Positions 8,755-17,130 are shown, counted from the stretch's first letter. The stretch: DNA of 64,000 nt from Nocardia stercoris (GCF_003696265.1 NZ_RFFH01000009.1:124001-188000), one strand, 5' to 3'. Translations and numbers: made by a program. Notes: generated from the sequence alone by a model not told the origin.

Positions 8755-9438
8755 GTGCTCAGCTTCTTCGGTCGTGCGACGTTCGCGAAAGCGACTGCGC
8801 CGGTGGGCCGGGCGCTGGTGAGCACCGGTCTCACCCCCGACGCGATGACGCTGATCGGGACCGCCGCGACGATCGTCGCGGCGGTCACGCTGTTCCCGAC
8901 CGATCATCTGTTCGCGGGCACCCTGCTGATCTGGCTGTTCGTCATGTTCGACATGCTCGACGGCGCGATGGCGCGGGCCCGCGGCGGCGGCACGAAATAC
9001 GGTGCGGTCCTGGACGCCACCTGCGACCGGGTGGCCGACGGCGCCATCTTCGGAGCGCTGGCGTGGTGGGCGGTCTATCACGAGCACAGCAAACCGTTGT
9101 TCGTGGCGACGCTGGTGGTGCTGGTGACCTCCCAGGTGATCTCGTACGCCAAGGCGCGGGCCGAGGCCAGCGGACTGTCCGCGGACGGCGGCCTGATCGA
9201 GCGGCCGGACCGGCTGGTGATCGTGCTCGTCGGATCCGGATTCACCGGTCTGGCCGAGATTTTCGACATCGGCTGGCTGAAGTGGGCCGTCTACCTGGCC
9301 ATGGGTGTGCTGGCGGTGCTGAGCATCGTGACGGTGTTCCAGCGGGTCCTGGCCGTGCGGAACTCGCCGGGCGCGCGCGACATCCTCGCCCCGGCGGGTG
9401 GCGGCGCATCGGCGAACAATGGAGCAGAGGGCCACTAG
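8755..9438 (+). CDS. pgsA1: Phosphatidylinositol phosphate synthase (CDP-alcohol phosphotransferase)
   Basis: A 227-residue membrane enzyme with the full CDP-alcohol phosphotransferase signature D-x2-DG-x2-AR-x8-G-x3-D-x3-D, seen as DMLDGAMARARGGGTKYGAV followed by LDATCD. It transfers inositol 1-phosphate onto CDP-diacylglycerol to make phosphatidylinositol phosphate, the first committed step to PI, PIMs and lipomannan. Six hydrophobic segments fit the family. It is followed by PatA and PimA, the same order as Rv2612c-Rv2610c of M. tuberculosis, which supports PIP synthase over phosphatidylglycerophosphate synthase. It starts with GTG 2 bases after the HIT gene. Confidence 0.92.
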   Translation: MLSFFGRATFAKATAPVGRALVSTGLTPDAMTLIGTAATIVAAVTLFPTDHLFAGTLLIWLFVMFDMLDGAMARARGGGTKYGAVLDATCDRVADGAIFGALAWWAVYHEHSKPLFVATLVVLVTSQVISYAKARAEASGLSADGGLIERPDRLVIVLVGSGFTGLAEIFDIGWLKWAVYLAMGVLAVLSIVTVFQRVLAVRNSPGARDILAPAGGGASANNGAEGH

Positions 9439-9468
9439 TGCCCGTGACGATCGAAAAGGGACGCCGCG

Positions 9469-10512
9469 TTGACCGACTTGAAGGGCGCCATCACCGATCG
9501 GGGCTTTGCGGCGGGATGGCGGTTGGTGCGGGCGCTGCCCGAGGCCACCGCCCGCCGCTGGTTCGACCGGGGCGGGAACTGGGCTGCCGAGCGCAGTGAG
9601 CGGGGCGCGCAGCCCAGTCAGCTGCGCCGCAATCTGGCGCGGGTACTGGGCGTGCCGGCCGCGGAGGTGCCGGCCGAGCTGATCGCCGCCAGCATGCGGT
9701 CCTATGCCCGGTATTGGCGGGAGGCGTTCCGGTTGCCGTCGATGGATCACGCGGCGATCGGCCGGTCCGAACTGCTGCCGGTCGAAGGTCTCGAGCACCT
9801 GGACGCGGCGCTGGCGCGCGGAAAGGGCATGATCCTGGCGCTGCCGCATTCCGGCAACTACGACATGGCCGGGTTGTGGCTGGTGCAGAACTACGGGCGG
9901 TTCGCGACGGTGGCCGAACGGCTGCGGCCGGAATCGCTGTACAACCAGTTCCTCGCCTACCGGCAGGGACTGGGCTTCGAGGTGTTCGCGCTGACCGGTG
10001 GTGCCGAGCCGCCGTTCCCGCAGCTGGCACAACGGTTGCGGGACAACGGGATCGTGTGCCTGATGGGGGAGCGGGACCTGACCGGGCGCGGTGTGCCGGT
10101 CGTGTTCTTCGGGGAGCGCACCTGGCTGCCGGCGGGCGCGGCGAAGCTGGCGGTGGAGACCGGCGCCGCGCTGCTGCCGGTGCACCTGTGGTTCACCGAG
10201 ACCGCCGACGGGCGGGAAGCGTGGGGGCTGAAAGTGGAAGCGCCGCTGGATGTCTCGGCCGGCGTGGCGGCGGCGACGCAGGCGCTGGCGGACCGGTTCG
10301 CCGCGAATATCGCTGCCCACCCAGCGGATTGGCACATGCTGCAGCCACTCTGGGAGTCGGATCTGTCGCCGGAGCGCCTGGCGCGGATCGAGGCCGCACA
10401 GTCCGGGCGGACGAGCGTCAGTGAAAACGGTGGTGGCGGAGGAGAATCCGCGGTTCGCGCCGACGGCGACGATGATGGTGCGGGAGTGGGCGAGTCGGAG
10501 GCCGTGTCGTGA
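9469..10512 (+). CDS. patA: Phosphatidylinositol mannoside acyltransferase PatA
   Basis: A 347-residue membrane-associated acyltransferase. It carries the H-x4-D motif as HSGNYD with His127, and Glu201 in MGERDLTG, matching by position the catalytic His126/Glu200 pair I recall for mycobacterial PatA (Rv2611c type). The enzyme acylates the mannose of PIM1/PIM2 at the cytoplasmic face of the plasma membrane. The TTG start at 9469 has AAAAGGGA about 8 bases upstream and is the only in-frame start near the preceding stop. The C-terminal 35 residues (about 315-347) are low-complexity and family-variable. It overlaps pimA by 4 bases. Confidence 0.9.
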   Translation: MTDLKGAITDRGFAAGWRLVRALPEATARRWFDRGGNWAAERSERGAQPSQLRRNLARVLGVPAAEVPAELIAASMRSYARYWREAFRLPSMDHAAIGRSELLPVEGLEHLDAALARGKGMILALPHSGNYDMAGLWLVQNYGRFATVAERLRPESLYNQFLAYRQGLGFEVFALTGGAEPPFPQLAQRLRDNGIVCLMGERDLTGRGVPVVFFGERTWLPAGAAKLAVETGAALLPVHLWFTETADGREAWGLKVEAPLDVSAGVAAATQALADRFAANIAAHPADWHMLQPLWESDLSPERLARIEAAQSGRTSVSENGGGGGESAVRADGDDDGAGVGESEAVS

Positions 10513-11633
10513 AGATCGGGATGGTGTGCCCGTATTCGTTCGACGTGCCCGGCGGGGTGCAGGCGCACGTGGCCGATCTGGCGCAGGTCCTGATCGAGCG
10601 CGGGCACAAGGTGAGCGTGCTCGCGCCCGCGTCCGACGGGACACCGCTGCCGGACTTCGTGGTCTCGGCGGGTAAGGCCGTCGCGATCCCCTACAACGGG
10701 TCGGTGGCGCGACTGTCGTTCGGGCCCACCGCTTATGCGCGGCTGCGGCGCTGGATCGCCGACAACGACTTCGACGTCCTGCACATCCACGAGCCGAACG
10801 CGCCCAGCCTGTCCATGCTGGCGCTCAAGGTCGCCGACGGCCCGATCGTCGCGACCTTCCACACCTCGACCACGAAATCGCTGGTGCTGGCGACGTTTTC
10901 GAGTGTGCTGCGGCCGTATCACGAGAAGATCAGCGGCCGGATCGCGGTCTCGGAGCTGGCGCGGCGGTTCCAGGTCGAGGCGCTCGGCGGGGACGCGGTC
11001 GAGATCCCGAACGGGGTGGATGTCTCCGCGTTCGCGGGCGCGCCCCTGCTCGACGGGTATCCGCGCCCGGGCGGCACGGTCCTGTTCCTGGGCCGCTACG
11101 ACGAACCGCGCAAGGGCATGTCGGTGCTGCTGGAAGCGCTGCCGCGCCTGGTCGCCCGGCAGCCCGACGTGCAGATCCTGGTGGTGGGGCGCGGCGACGA
11201 GGAACGCCTGCTGCGCGAGGCCGGTGAGTTCGCCGGCCATCTGCGGCTGCTCGGGCAGGTGAGCGACGCGGAGAAGGCCTCGGCGCTGCGCAGTTCCGAT
11301 GTGTACTGTGCGCCCAACCTGGGCGGGGAGAGCTTCGGCATCGTGCTGGTCGAGGCGATGGCCGCCGAAACCGCCGTTGTCGCAGGCGAACTCGACGCGT
11401 TCCGGCGGGTGCTGCGCGACGGCATGGCGGGTGCCCTGGTCCCGGTCGGCGACCCGGTGGCCCTGGCCGATACGGTCGCGGATCTGCTGGCCGATCCGGC
11501 GCGGCGGGCCGAGCTGGTCCGGGCCGCGAACCAGGTGGTCGGTGAGTACGACTGGCCGGTCGTGGCCGAGCAGATCCTGCGCGTGTACGAGACGGTCACC
11601 GTCGGCGACGCACGGGTGCGGACCGCCGGATGA
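10509..11633 (+). CDS. pimA: Phosphatidylinositol alpha-mannosyltransferase PimA (GT4)
   Basis: A 374-residue GT-B fold glycosyltransferase that puts the first mannose from GDP-mannose onto the 2-position of phosphatidylinositol. Visible are the N-terminal MVCPYSFDVPGGVQAHVADL glycine loop, HIHEPNAPSLSMLAL, the membrane-binding region around LVLATFSS, FLGRYDEPRKGMSVLLEALP with the Arg/Lys pair that binds the nucleotide, and the E-x7-E motif in GGESFGIVLVEAM. GTG 10509 overlaps patA; its TGA overlaps the NUDIX gene start. This is one of the most conserved blocks of actinobacterial envelope biosynthesis. Confidence 0.95.
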   Translation: MKIGMVCPYSFDVPGGVQAHVADLAQVLIERGHKVSVLAPASDGTPLPDFVVSAGKAVAIPYNGSVARLSFGPTAYARLRRWIADNDFDVLHIHEPNAPSLSMLALKVADGPIVATFHTSTTKSLVLATFSSVLRPYHEKISGRIAVSELARRFQVEALGGDAVEIPNGVDVSAFAGAPLLDGYPRPGGTVLFLGRYDEPRKGMSVLLEALPRLVARQPDVQILVVGRGDEERLLREAGEFAGHLRLLGQVSDAEKASALRSSDVYCAPNLGGESFGIVLVEAMAAETAVVAGELDAFRRVLRDGMAGALVPVGDPVALADTVADLLADPARRAELVRAANQVVGEYDWPVVAEQILRVYETVTVGDARVRTAG

Positions 11634-12676
11634 TCACCTTCTCCGCCACCGGCATTCTCGTTCTCGCACTGATCCTGGCGCTGCTCGCCGCGGCCGCGGT
11701 GTGGGCGTACGGGATCGCGAACCGGCTCGACCGGCTGCACGTGCGCAGCGACCAGGCCCGCGACGCGCTCGAGGCGGCGCTCGCCCGGCGGGCGGTGGTC
11801 GCCCGGACCGTCGCGATCTCCACCACCGGGCGACTGTCCGAGCCGCGGGTCGCCGAACAGGCCGCCCACCTGATCGCCCTGGCCGACCGGGCCGAACGCA
11901 TCGACTGGGCCGACCGGGAGGCGGCCGAGAACCAGCTGGGTGCGGCGCTGTCGGGTATCGATATCGCGCTGCTGCCACCGCAACTGGTGGCCGAGCTGGC
12001 CGACGCGGAGGCGCGGGTGCTGATCGCCCGGCGGTTCCACAACGACGCGGTCCGCGACACCCGCGCACTGCGGGGGCGGCGGTCGGTGCGCTGGCTGCAT
12101 CTCGCCGGTACCGCGCCCATGCCCCGGTATTTCGAGATCTCCGAACGGGTCACCCCGGCCGCGAGCACCGGACTCGAGGTCGACACGGTCCGCACCTCGG
12201 CCCGGGTGGTGCTGCTCGACGAACAGGACCGCGTGCTGCTCATGCACGGCCACGATCCGATGACCCCGGACGCGACGTTCTGGTTCACCGTCGGCGGCGG
12301 TGTCGAACCCGGGGAATCGCTGCGGGCCACCGCGGTCCGGGAACTGTGGGAGGAGACCGGCCTCACCCTGGACTCGTCGGCGCTGCGCGGCCCGATCTGG
12401 CGGCGGGTGGCGGTGTTCCCGTTCAACGGTGAGCTGATCCGCTCGGAGGAGCTGTTCTTCGTCGCCCGCACTCCCGCGTTCGAGCCGACGGCCGGCAGCC
12501 TGACCGCGGTGGAACGCCGTGCGATCCTGGGCAACAAATGGTGCACGCCGGCCGACATCCGCGCGCTGGACGCCGCCGATCAGACCGTCTACCCGTACAA
12601 CCTCGACACCCTGCTCCCGGAAGCGGTCGCGGCGGCGGCGGGCCCGGACGAGCCCGAGGTTCGCTCGATCCGCTGA
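11630..12676 (+). CDS. Membrane-anchored NUDIX hydrolase
   Basis: A 348-residue protein with one N-terminal membrane helix (about residues 7-25), then a helical region of about 120 residues (QARDALEAALARRAVVARTV) that resembles LemA-type helical bundles, and a C-terminal NUDIX domain from about residue 185. The NUDIX box is complete: GGVEPGESLRATAVRELWEE followed by TGL, so hydrolysis of a nucleoside diphosphate-linked substrate is expected. It corresponds in position to Rv2609c at the end of the PIM operon. A link to GDP-mannose or CDP-lipid turnover is possible but only inferred from operon membership (4-base overlap with pimA). Confidence 0.85.
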   Translation: MITFSATGILVLALILALLAAAAVWAYGIANRLDRLHVRSDQARDALEAALARRAVVARTVAISTTGRLSEPRVAEQAAHLIALADRAERIDWADREAAENQLGAALSGIDIALLPPQLVAELADAEARVLIARRFHNDAVRDTRALRGRRSVRWLHLAGTAPMPRYFEISERVTPAASTGLEVDTVRTSARVVLLDEQDRVLLMHGHDPMTPDATFWFTVGGGVEPGESLRATAVRELWEETGLTLDSSALRGPIWRRVAVFPFNGELIRSEELFFVARTPAFEPTAGSLTAVERRAILGNKWCTPADIRALDAADQTVYPYNLDTLLPEAVAAAAGPDEPEVRSIR

Positions 12677-12703
12677 CCCGTGCGCTGCCCCGCGGTTCCG
12701 GCT

Positions 12704-12925
12704 TCAGCGGTCGTCGGGCCGGCTGCCCAAGGCGCCGTCGGTGGTGGTGGCGCTGATGAGGAGCAGCAGACCGAACACACCGCCGATGGTGAACGCCCAG
12801 CCGTCCTTGTAGCCGTCGACGAGTCGCCAGATGCCGTAGACGATCGCCGCCCAGCCGGCGACGACCGCCAGGACGAAGGCGACGGGAATCGCGGCCTGGA
12901 CGACGCGAGTGAATGTGCTTCGCAT
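12704..12925 (-). CDS. Small membrane protein of unknown function
   Basis: A 73-residue protein with two hydrophobic helices, AAIPVAFVLAVVAGWAAIVY (about 11-30) and WAFTIGGVFGLLLLISATTT (about 43-62), joined by a charged loop GIWRLVDGYKDG. GAAGGAAG lies 7-10 bases before the ATG at 12925, a good ribosome binding site, which is the main support for it being a gene. It is convergent with the NUDIX gene. I do not recognise the family. Confidence 0.6.
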   Translation of the reverse strand: MRSTFTRVVQAAIPVAFVLAVVAGWAAIVYGIWRLVDGYKDGWAFTIGGVFGLLLLISATTTDGALGSRPDDR

Positions 12926-13116
12926 GGGCAGGCTTCCTTCGTCATCGGCTGCCTCGCGGGCGCCGCGTTCCGAACGGGACGAACGACCGCGTGACCCAAT
13001 TATGCGCTGTGGCTATGGAATCACGTCGCGGGTGCCGTCGGCCGTGACCGGATCCTTATCGGCGCTCGCCGCCGTGCCGCCGAAACGCCGCCCCGACCGG
13101 CCGAATGCACGTGTCG

Positions 13117-13131
13117 CGGAAAATGTTTCCG
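13117..13131. promoter_or_regulatory. Palindromic candidate operator upstream of a small ORF
   Basis: Perfect inverted repeat CGGAAA-ATG-TTTCCG, 74 bases upstream of the candidate 56-codon gene at 13205. The surrounding gap 12926-13204 is otherwise without a gene I can support. No binding protein is assigned. Confidence 0.35.
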
Positions 13132-13204
13132 ACCGGAGGGAACCGAACCCGCTGCGCGGGCGTCGAAATCGGCAAACGCAATAGATCCGGAAGGTGGTCG
13201 ACCG

Positions 13205-13375
13205 ATGACTCAGTGCGATGGGTGCCGGTTCCCGGGCCGCGGCGGGGTGAGCGCCGTCGGACACGGAGCACGCGGGCACAGACCGCGGTCCCCGATCGCG
13301 CAGGCCACCCGGGGCTGCCGGTCCCGGGCATTGACGCCGCGCCTGCGCCGGACCTTGGACGATGAACCGAGTTAG
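13205..13375 (+). CDS. Candidate small Cys/Arg-rich protein (56 aa)
   Basis: A short open frame starting ATG 13205, preceded by a strong GGAAGGTGG ribosome binding site 7 bases away. The product begins MTQCDGCRFPGRGG, a CxxC pair that could bind zinc, has one further cysteine at about residue 38, is strongly basic and ends LRRTLDDEPS. Third codon positions are mostly G or C, like genes around it, but a random high-GC frame can look the same. It ends 16 bases before the convergent TetR gene stop. No family recognised; treated as a candidate. Confidence 0.35.
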   Translation: MTQCDGCRFPGRGGVSAVGHGARGHRPRSPIAQATRGCRSRALTPRLRRTLDDEPS

Positions 13376-13391
13376 GCCGCGAGGAGCACGA

Positions 13392-13952
13392 TCAGCCGAG
13401 GACCGCGGTGGCGGCGGCGGTGACCATCTCGTCGAGAGACGGCGCCGGAGGGCTTCCGGCCCGTAGGTCGCGTAGCAGCGCGGCGCGGGGGATGTCCACC
13501 AGCGCGAGCACGACGCGGCGTTCGGCGTCGGGGTCGTCGGGGCCGTAGCGGGTGACGGCGTAGGTGGCGAGTGCCGATTGCACGGCGGTGTTGAGGGATT
13601 CGAGGCCGGGGCCGAGCTCGTCCGGCCAGCGGGCGATCAGGTCTTCGCGCCGGTACAGCAGCAATGCGCGTGCCTCGGTGGGGTTTTCGCGGCTCCACCG
13701 AAGGCTGTGCAGTGCGGCGTCGATCGGGTCGCGGGCCAGTGCGGCCAGAAATCCGTGCTGGAAGCGGCGGATCGAACGGATCCACATGGTGGCCAGCAAC
13801 CGGTCGCGCGACGAGAACCGGTGGTAGACCGAGCCGTTCGGTGCGCCGAGCCGGCCCGCGATCGCGGCGATCGAGACAGTGCCGTGTTCTGCGAGTTCCT
13901 CCAGTGCGGCGTCGAGGAAGTCGTCCTCGGTGAATTTCGCTGGCCTTCCCAT
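13392..13952 (-). CDS. TetR/AcrR-family transcriptional regulator
   Basis: A 186-residue repressor with an N-terminal helix-turn-helix: FTEDDFLDAALEELAEHGTV, then SIAAIAGRLGAPNGSVYHRF and SSRDRLLATMW (residues about 6-60). The C-terminal ligand domain is family-variable. It is divergent from the PPOX-fold gene with 59 bases between starts, and the palindrome ATTCTAGAAT lies only 8 bases from its own start codon, suggesting autoregulation and control of the neighbour. ATG 13952 has no clear Shine-Dalgarno, so a very short leader or leaderless transcript is possible. Ligand unknown. Confidence 0.87.
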   Translation of the reverse strand: MGRPAKFTEDDFLDAALEELAEHGTVSIAAIAGRLGAPNGSVYHRFSSRDRLLATMWIRSIRRFQHGFLAALARDPIDAALHSLRWSRENPTEARALLLYRREDLIARWPDELGPGLESLNTAVQSALATYAVTRYGPDDPDAERRVVLALVDIPRAALLRDLRAGSPPAPSLDEMVTAAATAVLG

Positions 13953-13959
13953 GCCATTG

Positions 13960-13996
13960 ATTCTAGAATTGGTGATCTAGAGTAGACATTCTAATT
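13960..13996. promoter_or_regulatory. TetR/PPOX divergent promoter with ATTCTAGAAT palindrome
   Basis: This AT-richer stretch separates the divergent TetR and PPOX genes. It has the 10-bp palindrome ATTCTAGAAT (13960-13969) and a related ATTCTAATTGG near 13988, with GATCTAGAG between them. These are the natural binding sites for the adjacent repressor. The exact operator extent is not determined. Confidence 0.5.
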
Positions 13997-14011
13997 GGGG
14001 GAGGTTCGACC

Positions 14012-14488
14012 GTGGACCCAGCAGAGTGGTACGACGTTGCCCGGCGCATACTCGACGCGAACCGCACCGGGTTTCTCACCACGGTGTGCGGCGGTGCGCG
14101 CACGCGCATGGTGGAACACAAGCTGGACGACGCGGGCATCTGGTTCGCCACCAGTCCGCGGTCGCGCAAGTTCGCCGACATCCGGTCCGATCCCGCGGTC
14201 ACCTACGCGGTCGAGGACCGCGCGGCGGGCGCGTACGTCACCCTGTACGGGCCGGCGACCGTGGTCGACGACCTCGCGACCCGTCGCGAACAGTGGAGCG
14301 AACGGGCTCGGCCGTACTTCCCTGGCGGGCCCGAGGGCGACGATTTCGTCCTGATCCGGCTGGTGCCGGACCGCATCGAACTGTGGAGCCTGGCCGATTC
14401 CGTGCTGCCGGAACCGCGCGGTCTGGTCCCCGCCGTTCTGGTCCGGTCCGGTGACGACTGGGCCGTCGCGGCGGCCGAGCGCCAGTGA
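14012..14488 (+). CDS. PPOX-class (split beta-barrel) oxidoreductase, probably F420- or FMN-dependent
   Basis: A 158-residue protein of the pyridoxamine 5'-phosphate oxidase fold: RTGFLTTVCGGARTRMVEHK, ATSPRSRKFADIRSDPAVTY, then YVTLYGPATVVDD, and the C-terminal RLVPDRIELWSLAD. The SPRSRKFADIRSDP segment is the usual cofactor phosphate-binding region of this superfamily. The GTG start 14012 has GGGGAGGT upstream. Because it is divergent from a TetR gene, it is probably the repressor's target. Substrate and cofactor cannot be fixed from sequence alone. Confidence 0.8.
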   Translation: MDPAEWYDVARRILDANRTGFLTTVCGGARTRMVEHKLDDAGIWFATSPRSRKFADIRSDPAVTYAVEDRAAGAYVTLYGPATVVDDLATRREQWSERARPYFPGGPEGDDFVLIRLVPDRIELWSLADSVLPEPRGLVPAVLVRSGDDWAVAAAERQ

Positions 14489-14529
14489 GTCCGGTCACTG
14501 TTGCGGTGTGGTAGCGGTCGTGGGCAGTG

Positions 14530-14552
14530 CTGGACCGGTTCGGCCGGTCCAG
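14530..14552 (+). terminator. Hairpin after PPOX gene, possible terminator
   Basis: CTGGACCGG and CCGGTCCAG form a 9-bp stem with a 5-base loop, 42 bases after the PPOX stop. No T-run follows, so termination is uncertain and it could equally be a regulatory hairpin upstream of pdxS. A -10-like TAGAAT follows at 14593-14598, plausibly the pdxS promoter. Confidence 0.4.
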
Positions 14553-14651
14553 TGGTGTCGGACTGGCTATCAAGGCTGCCGCACCCGGCGCATAGAATCG
14601 TGGCGTTCCGACCGTGGAACGATCGTCCCTCGACATGAGCAGGAGTTTGCC

Positions 14652-15566
14652 GTGAGCGCGCCCGAAGCCCCCCAGACCACCGAGACCACTGTGGGGACCT
14701 CCCGTGTCAAGCGCGGCATGGCCGAGATGCTCAAGGGTGGCGTGATCATGGACGTGGTCAACGCCGAGCAAGCCAAGATCGCCGAGGACGCCGGCGCCGT
14801 CGCCGTCATGGCGCTCGAGCGGGTGCCCGCCGACATCCGCGCCCAGGGCGGTGTCGCCCGGATGAGCGACCCGGACCTGATCGACGGCATCATCGAGGCC
14901 GTCTCCATCCCGGTCATGGCCAAGGCCCGCATCGGCCACTTCGTCGAGGCGCAGATCCTGCAGAGCCTCGGCGTCGACTACATCGACGAGTCCGAGGTGC
15001 TGACCCCGGCCGACTACGCCCACCACATCGACAAGTGGCAGTTCACCGTCCCGTTCGTCTGCGGTGCCACCAACCTGGGTGAGGCGCTGCGCCGGATCAC
15101 CGAGGGCGCGGCCATGATCCGCTCCAAGGGCGAGGCCGGCACGGGTGACGTGTCCAACGCCACCACCCACATGCGCAAGCTGCGCGACGAGATCCGGCAC
15201 CTGCAGTCGCTGCCCGAGGACGAGCTGTACGTGGCCGCCAAGGAGCTGCAGGCGCCCTACGAGCTGGTCCGCGAGGTCGCGGTCACCGGCAAGCTGCCGG
15301 TGGTGCTGTTCACCGCCGGTGGTATCGCCACCCCGGCCGACGCCGCCATGATGATGCAGCTCGGCGCAGAGGGCGTGTTCGTGGGTTCCGGCATCTTCAA
15401 GTCCGGCAACCCGGCCGAGCGGGCCGCGGCGGTCGTGAAGGCCACCACCTTCTACGACGACCCGGACGTGCTGGCCAAGGTGTCGCGCGGTCTCGGTGAG
15501 GCTATGGTCGGCATCAACGTGGCCGACATTCCCGAGCCGCACCGCCTCGCCGAGCGCGGCTGGTAA
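14652..15566 (+). CDS. pdxS: Pyridoxal 5'-phosphate synthase, PdxS subunit
   Basis: A 304-residue TIM-barrel synthase that builds PLP from ribose 5-phosphate, glyceraldehyde 3-phosphate and ammonia delivered by PdxT. Family hallmarks: VKRGMAEMLKGGVIMDVVN, DPDLIDGIIEAVSIPVMAKA with the Schiff-base lysine, RIGHFVEAQILQSLGVDYID, the second lysine in MIRSKGEAGTGDV, and GAEGVFVGSGIFKS. GTG 14652 is chosen because AGGAG lies 7 bases upstream and the length matches other PdxS. Its partner pdxT is about 1.6 kb away on the opposite strand rather than adjacent. Confidence 0.97.
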   Translation: MSAPEAPQTTETTVGTSRVKRGMAEMLKGGVIMDVVNAEQAKIAEDAGAVAVMALERVPADIRAQGGVARMSDPDLIDGIIEAVSIPVMAKARIGHFVEAQILQSLGVDYIDESEVLTPADYAHHIDKWQFTVPFVCGATNLGEALRRITEGAAMIRSKGEAGTGDVSNATTHMRKLRDEIRHLQSLPEDELYVAAKELQAPYELVREVAVTGKLPVVLFTAGGIATPADAAMMMQLGAEGVFVGSGIFKSGNPAERAAAVVKATTFYDDPDVLAKVSRGLGEAMVGINVADIPEPHRLAERGW

Positions 15567-15577
15567 GCACTCCTACG

Positions 15578-15622
15578 ACGACCGACGGCTCCGATCCACG
15601 CGGGATCGGAGCCGTCGGTCGT
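15578..15622 (+). terminator. 20-bp stem-loop after pdxS
   Basis: A perfect 20-bp inverted repeat (15578-15597 and 15603-15622) with a 5-base loop starts 12 bases after the pdxS stop and lies between pdxS and the convergent YbjQ-like gene. The trailing sequence has only TTCC, so it is a strong hairpin with a weak U-tract; it may serve both strands. Confidence 0.75.
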
Positions 15623-15653
15623 TCCGGAGCATGTGGGGCTGCGGGAGCCCGGA

Positions 15654-16154
15654 TCAGCTCTGCTCGATCGGGCGGATGAGGATCGCGGTGCCGTACGCGG
15701 CGACCTCGCTCATCGTGTTGGCGATCTCGTTGCAGTCGAAGCGCATCGCGATCACCGCATTGGCGCCGAAAGCCATGGCGTGGTTGCACATTCGCAGAAT
15801 CGCCTCGTGCCGCGAGTGGTACAGCAACTGGGTGTATTCGGTGATCTCACCGCCACCGAGCGAGCGCAGGCCGGCGGTGAAGTTCGCGCCGATACCCCGG
15901 CTGCGGACGGTCAGTCCGGCGACCTCACCGAAGACGCGCACGATCTCGTGGCCGGGCACATCGTTCATGGTGGACACCAGGATCGGGAACTGCGGCGGCG
16001 GCTGCTGCCCCTGCGGCGGCATGCCCGGCTGCGGCATCCCCGGCGGCATACCGGGCTGTGGTATTCCCGGCTGCGGCGGCATTCCCTGGGGGTTCTGCGG
16101 CGGCATTCCCGGCCCCGGTTGCTGCGGATACTGCGGGGGGTAAGGCTGATTCAC
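15654..16154 (-). CDS. YbjQ/UPF0145-like protein with Pro/Gly-rich N-terminus
   Basis: A 166-residue protein. Residues 1-55 are a low-complexity run of PGMPPQ and PGIPQ units; residues about 60-166 form a YbjQ-like (UPF0145) domain: STMNDVPGHEIVRVFGEVAG, NFTAGLRSLGGGEITEYTQL, ANAVIAMRFDCNEIANTMSE, AAYGTAILI. These small proteins assemble into rings and are sometimes called heavy-metal-binding-like, but no activity is established. The start is placed at GTG 16154 (VNQPYPPQYP) because the longer frame upstream adds an unlike Arg-rich segment. It is convergent with pdxS across a hairpin. The N-terminal repeats could mediate interaction. Confidence 0.78.
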   Translation of the reverse strand: MNQPYPPQYPQQPGPGMPPQNPQGMPPQPGIPQPGMPPGMPQPGMPPQGQQPPPQFPILVSTMNDVPGHEIVRVFGEVAGLTVRSRGIGANFTAGLRSLGGGEITEYTQLLYHSRHEAILRMCNHAMAFGANAVIAMRFDCNEIANTMSEVAAYGTAILIRPIEQS

Positions 16155-16272
16155 GCGCGCAGCGTACCCCGCGCCGCCCGGGGCGGCGGACCGTGACACC
16201 CCGCCCGCGGCAAGCGCACTCGGCCGACGTCGCCGCACCGCGGCTTCGAACACCGGGTATGCGGCACAAAGC

Positions 16273-16313
16273 CGAAGGCCACCCGACGCGGCGTGCCGCG
16301 TGGGTGGCCTTCG
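16273..16313 (-). terminator. Stem-loop terminator downstream of yebC
   Basis: A long hairpin: CGAAGGCCACCC (16273-16284) pairs with GGGTGGCCTTCG (16302-16313), continued inside by ACGCGGC/GCCGCGT with a 2-base loop and one bulged base. It is 16 bases beyond the yebC stop on the minus strand and is followed by GGCTTTG in that direction, fitting a terminator for yebC. Confidence 0.7.
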
Positions 16314-16329
16314 AGCGGAACCGCGGGGC

Positions 16330-17082
16330 TCAGTCGTCGAGCTGAGCCATCACCTCGTCGGAGATGTCCACGTTGGTGTAGACGTTCTGCACGTCGTCGG
16401 AGTCCTCGAGCGCGTCGACCAGCTTGAACACCTTGCGGGCGCCCTCGACGTCCACCGCGACGCTGGTGGCCGGCTGGAAACCGGACTCGGCGGAGTCGTA
16501 GTCGACCCCCGCCTCCTGCAGCGCGGTACGGACCTGCAGCAGGTCACCCGGCTCGCTGATGATCTCGAACGAGTCGCCGAGGTCGTTGACCTCCTCGGCA
16601 CCGGCGTCCAGCACGATCTCGAGGATGTCGTCCTCGGTGCGGCCGTTCTTCTCGAGCGTGACCACGCCCTTGCGGCTGAACAGGTACGACACCGAACCCG
16701 GGTCGGCCATGTTGCCGCCGTTGCGGGTCATGGCCACGCGCACCTCACCGGCGGCGCGGTTGCGGTTGTCGGAGAGGCACTCGATCAGCACGGCGACGCC
16801 GTTGGGGCCGTAGCCCTCGTACATGATGGTCTGCCAGTCGGCACCACCGGCTTCCTCACCGGCGCCACGGCGACGGGCCCGCTCGACGTTGTCGTTGGGG
16901 ACCGAGTTCTTCTTCGCCTTCTGGATGGCGTCGTAAAGCGTCGGGTTTCCGCCAGGGTCACCGCCACCGGTACGCGCCGCGACCTCGATGTTCTTGATCA
17001 GCTTGGCGAAGAGCTTGCCGCGCTTGGCATCGATGTTGGCCTTCTTGTGCTTGGTGGTGGCCCATTTGGAGTGGCCGCTCAT
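16330..17082 (-). CDS. yebC: YebC/PmpR-family (TACO1-like) translation/regulatory protein
   Basis: A 250-residue cytosolic protein with the family's invariant N-terminus MSGHSKWATTKHKKANIDAK, the domain 1/2 motif GGGDPGGNPTLYDAIQKAKK, YEGYGPNGVAVLIECLSDNR, and the acidic C-terminus ENVDISDEVM-like region. YebC proteins were long annotated as DNA-binding regulators and are now linked to easing ribosome stalling at proline stretches. It lies 48 bases downstream of pdxT in the same direction, so the two are likely one transcript. In M. tuberculosis the equivalent Rv2603c/Rv2604c pair is also adjacent. Confidence 0.95.
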   Translation of the reverse strand: MSGHSKWATTKHKKANIDAKRGKLFAKLIKNIEVAARTGGGDPGGNPTLYDAIQKAKKNSVPNDNVERARRRGAGEEAGGADWQTIMYEGYGPNGVAVLIECLSDNRNRAAGEVRVAMTRNGGNMADPGSVSYLFSRKGVVTLEKNGRTEDDILEIVLDAGAEEVNDLGDSFEIISEPGDLLQVRTALQEAGVDYDSAESGFQPATSVAVDVEGARKVFKLVDALEDSDDVQNVYTNVDISDEVMAQLDD

Positions 17083-17130
17083 TCCCTACTTCCTTCGCTC
17101 GGGGTCGGGCAGGCAATTACGCCAGTCTAC

